Positions 58,753 through 64,000 of a stretch of 64,000 nucleotides of DNA are shown here, piece after piece. The notes under the pieces are model-generated. The model did no database searches. It was given only the letters and a program-made list of their open reading frames with translations, and was not told the DNA's origin. Origin of the DNA: Oscillospiraceae bacterium (GTDB lineage: Bacteria; Bacillota; Clostridia; Oscillospirales; Ruminococcaceae); contig JAHHTP010000001.1 in assembly GCA_020024615.1 (NCBI GenBank), forward strand, positions 1-64,000, read 5' to 3'. Numbering within the stretch: the first letter of the stretch is position 1; each line of letters starts with the position of its first letter. Position numbers and translations under genes: made by a program.

Positions 58753-59523
58753 ATGAACGGTATTGCCAGACGGTTATGTATTGGTCTGCTGACGATAATT
58801 ATTGTTCTTTCAGTGACAGTTACGGCTGGTTGTGTAGTTCTGTATCTGAATCCAGCACTTGCACAGGAGCTATTCCCAAACGGCAAAATAATCACATTGC
58901 TTCCACCGGTTTCGCATGCACAGAATGGCGGCAAAGAAACCAGTGATGAAGTTTATCTGGGACAATCTATGTTTGTGGGTGATTCCAGAACACATGCAAT
59001 GGATCTTTATGGTTATCTGGATATTTCACAAACGATTGCTGAGGATGGTCTTTGTCATAATACCGCACTTACCAAAGCATTTGCTGATCTGGGAGACGGC
59101 AATCGCTATACGATGTCAGAAGCACTAGCTATGAAACAGCCCAAACGCGTATTCGTCGGATTCGGTATCAATGGCATCAGCTATATGTCCGAAGATGAGT
59201 TCTTTTCAGATTACCGAACTGTGATCAATCAGATTAAATCGGCTTGTCCAGATGCAGACATCATCATTGAATCCATTCTGCCAGTCAGTCAGTACTTTTC
59301 CAGCAACAATCCGGGAATGGATAACGAAACTATCGTTCTATATAATCATAAGCTGCAAGATCTTGCTGACGAAATGGGCGTGTATTATATTGATACCGCA
59401 AAATCAGTGCGGGATGATTTTGGCGCATTGGATGCCCAGTATGCTGCTCCTGATGGTCTGCATCTGGTGGCGAATGCCTATGAGCAGATTTTCCGTGTGA
59501 TTTTATCCGAAAAATTTGAATAA
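58753..59523 (+). CDS. Membrane-anchored SGNH/GDSL-type hydrolase
   Basis: A 256-residue protein with one N-terminal helix (LCIGLLTIIIVLSVTVTAGC) and an extracellular SGNH esterase-like domain. Block I is MFVGDSRTHAMDL (GDSR, with the Ser nucleophile), the block III-like segment is VFVGFGINGISY, and block V is DGLHLVANAY with Asp and His. Similar enzymes act as O-acetyl or acyl esterases or transferases on surface glycans. The ATG at 58753 follows AAGGGGGAGAATAGA; the frame opens 12 codons earlier without a ribosome binding site. The 3' end overlaps the converging BofC-like gene by 21 bases. It precedes a class A PBP gene, suggesting a cell-wall role. Confidence 0.88.
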   Translation: MNGIARRLCIGLLTIIIVLSVTVTAGCVVLYLNPALAQELFPNGKIITLLPPVSHAQNGGKETSDEVYLGQSMFVGDSRTHAMDLYGYLDISQTIAEDGLCHNTALTKAFADLGDGNRYTMSEALAMKQPKRVFVGFGINGISYMSEDEFFSDYRTVINQIKSACPDADIIIESILPVSQYFSSNNPGMDNETIVLYNHKLQDLADEMGVYYIDTAKSVRDDFGALDAQYAAPDGLHLVANAYEQIFRVILSEKFE

Positions 59524-59844
59524 TCGGATTTCAAAGTCTTCGGTTAACTGTCGTAAACTCTGCTTGTCTTTGAGAATGATGCCTTCTTTCAGCGCATTCT
59601 GGTCAGACAGTGGTAGAGAGGATATCGGTGTTTTAATGATCTGTTTTGGCTGATTTCCTTTTTGGTAATCATCGGAAGATGGATAAACCCCGATATAGCC
59701 CTCATAAGGATACAGGATTGCATAACAGGGAACAGCCTGTTGCATTTGTGTATCATGATGGTTTAAGGTTGTACCGTACCAGAAAGAGCAGGCAAACAGT
59801 GCAACTGCAACTACAGGAATCAAACTTTGTAAAAATCGTTTCAT
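59503..59844 (-). CDS. BofC-like small membrane-anchored protein
   Basis: A 113-residue protein with an N-terminal membrane segment (LIPVVAVALFACSFWYG) and a soluble extracytoplasmic region with the pattern YEGYIGVYPSSDDY, then IIKTPISSLPLSDQNALKEG and a final LRQLTEDFE helix. This pattern resembles the C-terminal domain of BofC and a group of short clostridial proteins of unknown function. BofC controls pro-sigma-K processing in Bacillus; whether this homologue does is unknown. GGAGGCATCTT precedes the ATG. The 3' end overlaps the SGNH hydrolase gene by 21 bases. Confidence 0.78.
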   Translation of the reverse strand: MKRFLQSLIPVVAVALFACSFWYGTTLNHHDTQMQQAVPCYAILYPYEGYIGVYPSSDDYQKGNQPKQIIKTPISSLPLSDQNALKEGIILKDKQSLRQLTEDFEIRLFKFFG

Positions 59845-59948
59845 AAGATGCCTCCGTTGACAAATTGAATTCTATATTTATTTTGCACAAGGATGTATCT
59901 TTTATACTGTATATGGCAAGAATATATTCAAATGGAAAGGACAGAAAC

Positions 59949-62177
59949 ATGAGCAAAAAAGCCAAAAAGATTAAAACGGAATCACCTCGTGTTATTCGAA
60001 CCAAAAAAGGTCAGCGCAATCAGTATACGGTTAGCGCGAAAACTGGGCGAGTACTGTGCAAAGGTGTATCCTCTTTGATGAAGGTCATACTTTCTCTGAT
60101 TTTGGTATTGGTCATCGCGGGCTGTGTGGTTGCAACCGTTGCAACGGTGTATGTAATGAAAATCGTGCAGTCTGATCCGATTATTGACCTGACCAATATT
60201 CAGCTGTCGCAGTCCTCAATTATTTACGCATATGATGACAAAGGGGAGGAAGTGGAACTTGCTACCCTGCACAATGCTGAAAATCGAATCTGGGTTGATA
60301 TCAATGATGTGCCACAACATGTTTTGGATGCATTTGTAGCAGCAGAGGATAAGGAATTCTACGATCATGAGGGTGTGGACTGGAGTCGTACCATCGCTTC
60401 GTTTGTCAATGTTTTTCTGCACATTTACGATGTGCGTTCGGGTGGTTCTACCATCACCCAGCAGCTGATTAAAAATATCAATGGTGATTTCTACAACCGT
60501 ACCATTCAGGTTAAGATCAATGAGATCATAACTTCAATGAATCTGGAACGCCACTATACCAAGCGGCAGATTTTAAATGCGTATATCAACTATATCAGTT
60601 TCCATCATAACCTCAATGGCATTGAGGCAGCAAGCCAGTATTATTTCGGTAAATCCTCCAAGGATATCTCAATTGCGCAGGCGGCTGCGCTGGCAGCTAC
60701 CGTCCAATCTCCAGCACATCAGAATCCGCTTTGCGAAGAGCGCAACAAAGAAAGAAGAAACAATTATATTCTTCCGGCAATGTACGAGCAGGGGCTGATT
60801 TCCCAGGAGCAGTATGAGGCTGCTCTGGTTGAGGATATTCATGCTGGTCAGAATAAGCTTAATTCTGGTTCGGAAACACAGACCGTTTCACAGCATAACA
60901 GTTATTTTGTAGATACCGTTATCGAAGATGCGATTGCATTGTTCATGAAAGAATACGATTACTCTTATGATTATGCAAGCAGCCAGCTGCATTCAGGTGG
61001 TTACCGCATTTATACAACAGTAGATTTAAATATGCAGAAACTGTTGGAAAAGAAATTTGAGGATCTTTCCACTTTCTATGGTGGATATATTCCGAATAAT
61101 CCGCATCAGGCCGCAATGGTGATTATGGATTATGACGGTCAGATTAAAGCTTTAGTTGGTGGTGTTGGAAAGAAAAAAGAGAGCCGTAGCTTTAATCGTG
61201 CAACAATGGCAATGCGTTCTCCGGGTTCGACCATCAAACCGATCGCCTCTTACGCACCAGCTTTTGAAAATAATTTGATCACATGGTCCTCTATGATGCA
61301 GGATAAAGGTGTTATGGATCTCAAACGCGCAGATGGTTCAGTCAGACCATGGCCTTCCAACTACAACATGCGTTATGATGGCACTTACAGTGTTATCGAT
61401 GCGATCCGTGTATCTAAAAACACCATCCCCGTACAGCTTGTTCAACAGCTGACACCGCAGTATTGTGTGAACTTTTTACAAAATTCTTTGGGCATCTCCA
61501 CACTGGTTACTTCTGGATCAGTCAATGATGTAACTTTGGCAAGTATGGGCATTGCGTCTATGGCAAAAGGTATGTATCTGCGTGAGGAAGTAGCAGCTTA
61601 TGCTATTTTTGGCAACAATGGATATTTTACACCGAGTACCACTATTACAGAAGTACGCAATGCGGATGGTAAGAAATTGATTGATAATAAGCAGAAAAGC
61701 ACGCAGGTAATTGGTGCAGATACGGCTTATATTATGAACCGTGCACTCCATCAGGTTGTCAATACACAGGGCGGTTCGGGTACAAAAGCAAAAATTTCCA
61801 CGGGTCTGCCGACGCTTGGTAAAACGGGTACTTCGGATGATCGTAAAGATATGTCCTTTATGGGTTTGACGCCGTATCATGTTGCAGGCATTTGGTTTGG
61901 CTTTGATGACAATACTGTGCTGGATGTTGACATCTGTAAAGACCGTGTTGCTGTATGGAATAACATTATGGAACAGATGTATGCAAAGATGCCGGTTATT
62001 GACTTTGATCTTGATCACAGTGATGTGGTCGAAATGAGATATTGTGCAGTATCAGGTGGAATTGCAACTTCTAATTGCAAGAATACCAAAATCGGCTATT
62101 ATAAAAAGGATTTTATGCCAGATAACTGCCGTGTTTGTGGGCATACAGCACCGCCGAAGGAAGATGAGGAAGACTAA
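59949..62177 (+). CDS. Class A penicillin-binding protein (PBP1A-type)
   Basis: Bifunctional peptidoglycan glycosyltransferase and DD-transpeptidase. A basic cytoplasmic segment of about 45 residues (rich in Lys) precedes a single membrane helix (VILSLILVLVIAGCVVATVA). GT51 motifs are AAEDKEFYDHEGVDW with catalytic Glu133, GGSTITQQLIKN, and SKDISIAQAAALAA. The transpeptidase has the Ser427-T-I-K430 nucleophile (SPGSTIKP), the S-K-N motif in VSKNTIPV, and KTGTS. Near the C-terminus there is a Cys-containing tail (SNCKNTK and DNCRVCGH). The ATG at 59949 follows AAAGGACAGAAAC; the frame opens 28 codons earlier without such a site. It has 742 residues. Confidence 0.97.
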   Translation: MSKKAKKIKTESPRVIRTKKGQRNQYTVSAKTGRVLCKGVSSLMKVILSLILVLVIAGCVVATVATVYVMKIVQSDPIIDLTNIQLSQSSIIYAYDDKGEEVELATLHNAENRIWVDINDVPQHVLDAFVAAEDKEFYDHEGVDWSRTIASFVNVFLHIYDVRSGGSTITQQLIKNINGDFYNRTIQVKINEIITSMNLERHYTKRQILNAYINYISFHHNLNGIEAASQYYFGKSSKDISIAQAAALAATVQSPAHQNPLCEERNKERRNNYILPAMYEQGLISQEQYEAALVEDIHAGQNKLNSGSETQTVSQHNSYFVDTVIEDAIALFMKEYDYSYDYASSQLHSGGYRIYTTVDLNMQKLLEKKFEDLSTFYGGYIPNNPHQAAMVIMDYDGQIKALVGGVGKKKESRSFNRATMAMRSPGSTIKPIASYAPAFENNLITWSSMMQDKGVMDLKRADGSVRPWPSNYNMRYDGTYSVIDAIRVSKNTIPVQLVQQLTPQYCVNFLQNSLGISTLVTSGSVNDVTLASMGIASMAKGMYLREEVAAYAIFGNNGYFTPSTTITEVRNADGKKLIDNKQKSTQVIGADTAYIMNRALHQVVNTQGGSGTKAKISTGLPTLGKTGTSDDRKDMSFMGLTPYHVAGIWFGFDDNTVLDVDICKDRVAVWNNIMEQMYAKMPVIDFDLDHSDVVEMRYCAVSGGIATSNCKNTKIGYYKKDFMPDNCRVCGHTAPPKEDEED

Positions 62178-62273
62178 TTCTAATTTCATCTTTTATTGCT
62201 ACTTCGCGGATATTTAAACAAAATATCGAATAAAACCATATAAACTTTCGGTGTTTGACAGGCAGGAATAGTC

Positions 62274-62302
62274 TTGACAATCCGAAAGTTTTTTGGTATA
62301 AT
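62274..62302 (+). promoter_or_regulatory. Consensus promoter of rpsB-tsf
   Basis: TTGACA (62274-62279), 17 bases, TATAAT (62297-62302), a perfect sigma-A consensus. A second TTGACA at 62255-62260 lies upstream without a suitable -10. Confidence 0.93.
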
Positions 62303-62309
62303 CATATAA

Positions 62310-62439
62310 GATGTGCGCAAAGTCTGCGCATGATCACACACGCTTGGGTAGATCCGGCACGGTGCCGAAAGGTTAAGGTCGCATGGATTGTTCCTTGGCG
62401 GAGGAAAATTTATTTTATAACCAAATGGAGGACACTCAC
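62310..62439 (+). promoter_or_regulatory. Structured 5' leader of rpsB (possible autoregulatory RNA)
   Basis: About 130 untranslated bases lie between the promoter and rpsB. Two short hairpins can form: TGCGCA repeated around 62314-62330, and CGGCA-CGG-TGCCG near 62357. No known ribosomal-protein leader family is recognised, and no terminator precedes the start. Confidence 0.45.
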
Positions 62440-63174
62440 ATGGCAGTAGTATCTATGAAACAGCTGTTAGAAGCTGGCGTTCACTTCGGTCACCAGACCA
62501 GAAGATGGAATCCGAAGATGGCTCGTTACATCTTCACCGAAAGAAATGGCATTTACATCATCGACCTGCAGAAAACTGTTAAAAAGCTGGATGAGGCTTA
62601 CATGTTTATCCGCAACATCGCTGCAGAGGGCGGCGAGGTTCTGTTCGTTGGTACCAAAAAACAGGCTGCTGATTCTATCAAAGAAGAAGCTCTGCGCTGC
62701 AACATGCACTTTGTAAACGCAAGATGGCTCGGCGGTATGATGACCAACTTCAAAACCATTCAGAAGAGAATCGGTCGTCTGCGTCAGCTGCGTGCTATGC
62801 AGGAAGATGGCACTTTTGATTTACTCCCGAAAAAAGAAGTAATCAAATTACAGCTTGAAATTGAGAAATTAGAGAAATTCTTAGGCGGTATTCAGAACAT
62901 GAAAACCCTGCCGAAAGCTCTGTTCGTAGTAGATCCTAAAAAAGAAAGAATTGCTGTATTAGAGGCTAAGAAACTGGGTATTCCGGTTGTTGCTATCGTT
63001 GATACCAACTGCGATCCGGATGAAGTAGATTATGTTATCCCGGGCAACGATGATGCAATTCGTGCAGTAAAACTGATTGCTGGCGCTATGGCTGATGCTG
63101 TAATCGAAGCAAACCAGGGCACCGCTACTGCTCCGGCTGAAGAGGCTGAAGCTGTTGAGGAAGCTGCTGAATAA
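62440..63174 (+). CDS. rpsB: 30S ribosomal protein S2
   Basis: S2 binds late to the 30S head and platform region and helps recruit S1-like factors. The product starts MAVVSMKQLLEAGVHFGHQ with the family motif TRRWNPKMARYIFTERNGIY, then WLGGMMTNFKTI and GIPVVAIVDTNCDPDEVDY, with an acidic Ala/Glu-rich tail. The ATG at 62440 follows TGGAGG; the frame opens 19 codons earlier, inside the leader. Length is 244 residues. tsf follows 97 bases downstream, the universal order. Confidence 0.99.
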   Translation: MAVVSMKQLLEAGVHFGHQTRRWNPKMARYIFTERNGIYIIDLQKTVKKLDEAYMFIRNIAAEGGEVLFVGTKKQAADSIKEEALRCNMHFVNARWLGGMMTNFKTIQKRIGRLRQLRAMQEDGTFDLLPKKEVIKLQLEIEKLEKFLGGIQNMKTLPKALFVVDPKKERIAVLEAKKLGIPVVAIVDTNCDPDEVDYVIPGNDDAIRAVKLIAGAMADAVIEANQGTATAPAEEAEAVEEAAE

Positions 63175-63189
63175 TTTTTGATCAAATTC

Positions 63190-63220
63190 CTCTCCGTCAA
63201 AATATGATTCTGGCGGAGAG
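63190..63220 (+). terminator. Hairpin between rpsB and tsf (possible partial terminator)
   Basis: CTCTCCG (63190-63196) pairs with CGGAGAG (63214-63220), followed by the weak tract ATTTTAG. It may reduce tsf expression relative to rpsB or mark an mRNA processing site. Confidence 0.55.
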
Positions 63221-63271
63221 ATTTTAGATAAGTGACTTATCGTAAAAAAATACTGTTTGGAGGAAATAAAA

Positions 63272-64000
63272 ATGGCATTTACCGCTAAAGACGTAAAAGA
63301 ATTACGTGAAATGACCGGCTGCGGCATGATGGAGTGCAAAAAAGCTCTGACTGCTTCTGAAGGTGATATGGATAAAGCAGTAGAATTTCTGCGTGAAAAA
63401 GGCTTAGCAGCTCAGCAGAAAAAAGCTGGCCGCATTGCAGCAGAGGGTATTGTTGTTTCTGTTGTTGACGAAGCAAAACAGGTTGGTGTTATTCTGGAAG
63501 TTAACGCTGAGACTGACTTTGTTGCTAAAAACGAAACCTTCGTTACCTTCGCTAACAATGTTGCTCAGACCATCATCGATGAAAATCCGGCAGATGTTGA
63601 GGCATTAATGGCTCTGCACTGTGCAAACACTGAGTTCACCGTTGAGGAAGCTCTGCGCGACAGAATCCTGGTTATCGGCGAGAATATCAAAATCCGTCGT
63701 TTTGAGAGACTGGAAGGCGTCCTGGTTCCGTATGTACACGCTCAGGGTAAAATCGGCGTAATGGTTGAGTTTGATACCGACTGCGCTGGCAAACCGGAGT
63801 TTGTTGCTTTAGCAAAAGATATCGCTATGCAGGTTGCTGCAAATGCTCCACAGTACACCTCTAAAGAAGAAGTTCCGGCAGATGTTGTTGAAAATGAGCA
63901 GAAAATCCAGCTGGCAACTGCTCTGAACGAAGGCAAACCGCAGCAGATCGCTGAAAAAATGGTTATGGGCCGTATGGGCAAATTCTATGGTGAAGTTTGC
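63272..64000 (+). CDS. tsf: Translation elongation factor Ts (partial, runs off the window)
   Basis: EF-Ts is the nucleotide-exchange factor of EF-Tu. The ATG at 63272 has TTGGAGGAAATAAAA upstream. The first 243 codons are open to the window end. The UBA-like N-terminal domain (DVKELREMTGCGMMECKKAL) is followed by the conserved TDFVAKNETF core contact motif and the dimerisation/core region (GVLVPYVHAQGKIGVMVEF). The C-terminal part lies outside the window. It is cotranscribed with rpsB. Confidence 0.98.
   Translation, partial: MAFTAKDVKELREMTGCGMMECKKALTASEGDMDKAVEFLREKGLAAQQKKAGRIAAEGIVVSVVDEAKQVGVILEVNAETDFVAKNETFVTFANNVAQTIIDENPADVEALMALHCANTEFTVEEALRDRILVIGENIKIRRFERLEGVLVPYVHAQGKIGVMVEFDTDCAGKPEFVALAKDIAMQVAANAPQYTSKEEVPADVVENEQKIQLATALNEGKPQQIAEKMVMGRMGKFYGEVC

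Noticed and set aside
1..64000. CRISPR arrays, insertion sequences, prophage genes
   Set aside because: No regularly spaced direct repeats, transposase motifs or phage structural genes were seen; strand switches occur at ordinary operon borders with terminators.

Overview
This 64 kb window is a chromosomal segment from a low-to-moderate GC Gram-positive bacterium of the class Clostridia, most plausibly a gut member of the Oscillospirales/Ruminococcaceae-like lineages. The evidence is the rpoB-rpoC-rpsL-rpsG-fusA-tuf order, strong Shine-Dalgarno sites with frequent GTG/TTG starts, near-consensus sigma-A promoters, an mcsA-mcsB-clpC operon, an SRP RNA-dnaX-ybaB-recR cluster of Bacillus-like order, spore-associated families (SpoIID-like, BofC-like) and intracellular host-glycan enzymes. 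Genus and species cannot be fixed from the sequence alone. No prophage, insertion sequence, CRISPR array or replication origin was seen.

Layout. 1-9,420: the 3' end of rpoB, then rpoC (with an extra clamp-region segment), rpsL, rpsG, fusA and tuf, with terminators after rpoC and tuf. 9,420-15,300: an orphan LacI regulator (minus strand), then mcsA-mcsB-clpC without a ctsR gene (the McsB lacks most catalytic residues and the ClpC lacks its middle domain), then ung. 15,360-23,520: a three-gene peptidoglycan-binding/SpoIID-like operon, a MATE exporter, an operon of S58 peptidase, GH123-like hydrolase and GtrA-like protein, and a converging SLT transglycosylase. 23,670-31,910: mostly minus strand, with a GH20 hexosaminidase, nagB, and the operon murC-sulfatase-MBL hydrolase; a polysaccharide flippase lies between on the plus strand. 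32,187-38,809 (plus): DD-carboxypeptidase and pyruvate kinase, a membrane protein, the NAD(P)HX repair enzyme and two small membrane proteins. 38,850-49,730 (minus): ADP-ribosylglycohydrolase and patatin, azlCD, an SNF-type symporter, tRNA-Ser(CGA), a small unknown protein, pepT, a CBM9-like protein, recR-ybaB-dnaX and the SRP RNA. 49,954-55,547 (plus): a DUF896 protein followed by a three-gene module of a TerB-domain protein, a BrxC/BrxD-type ATPase and an Lhr-like helicase. 55,690-64,000 (plus except one small gene): AraC regulator with a sugar isomerase-like protein, aldo/keto reductase, SGNH hydrolase, BofC-like protein, class A PBP, rpsB and the 5' part of tsf.

How the genes work together. 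Besides information-processing housekeeping there are three themes. (1) Intracellular breakdown of imported amino-sugar glycans: GH20, GH123-like, sulfatase, CBM9-like, NagB, and possibly the AraC/isomerase pair. None of the hydrolases has a signal peptide, so they presumably act on imported oligosaccharides. (2) Cell wall and spore envelope: MurC, DacA-like, PBP1, SLT, SpoIID/PG-binding, SGNH, BofC-like, flippase. (3) Stress or genome protection: the TerB-ATPase-helicase triad, and an McsA/McsB/ClpC system that looks rewired. The two observations I consider most worth following are that triad (50,192-55,547) and the linked loss of McsB catalytic residues, the ClpC middle domain and ctsR (10,624-14,444).
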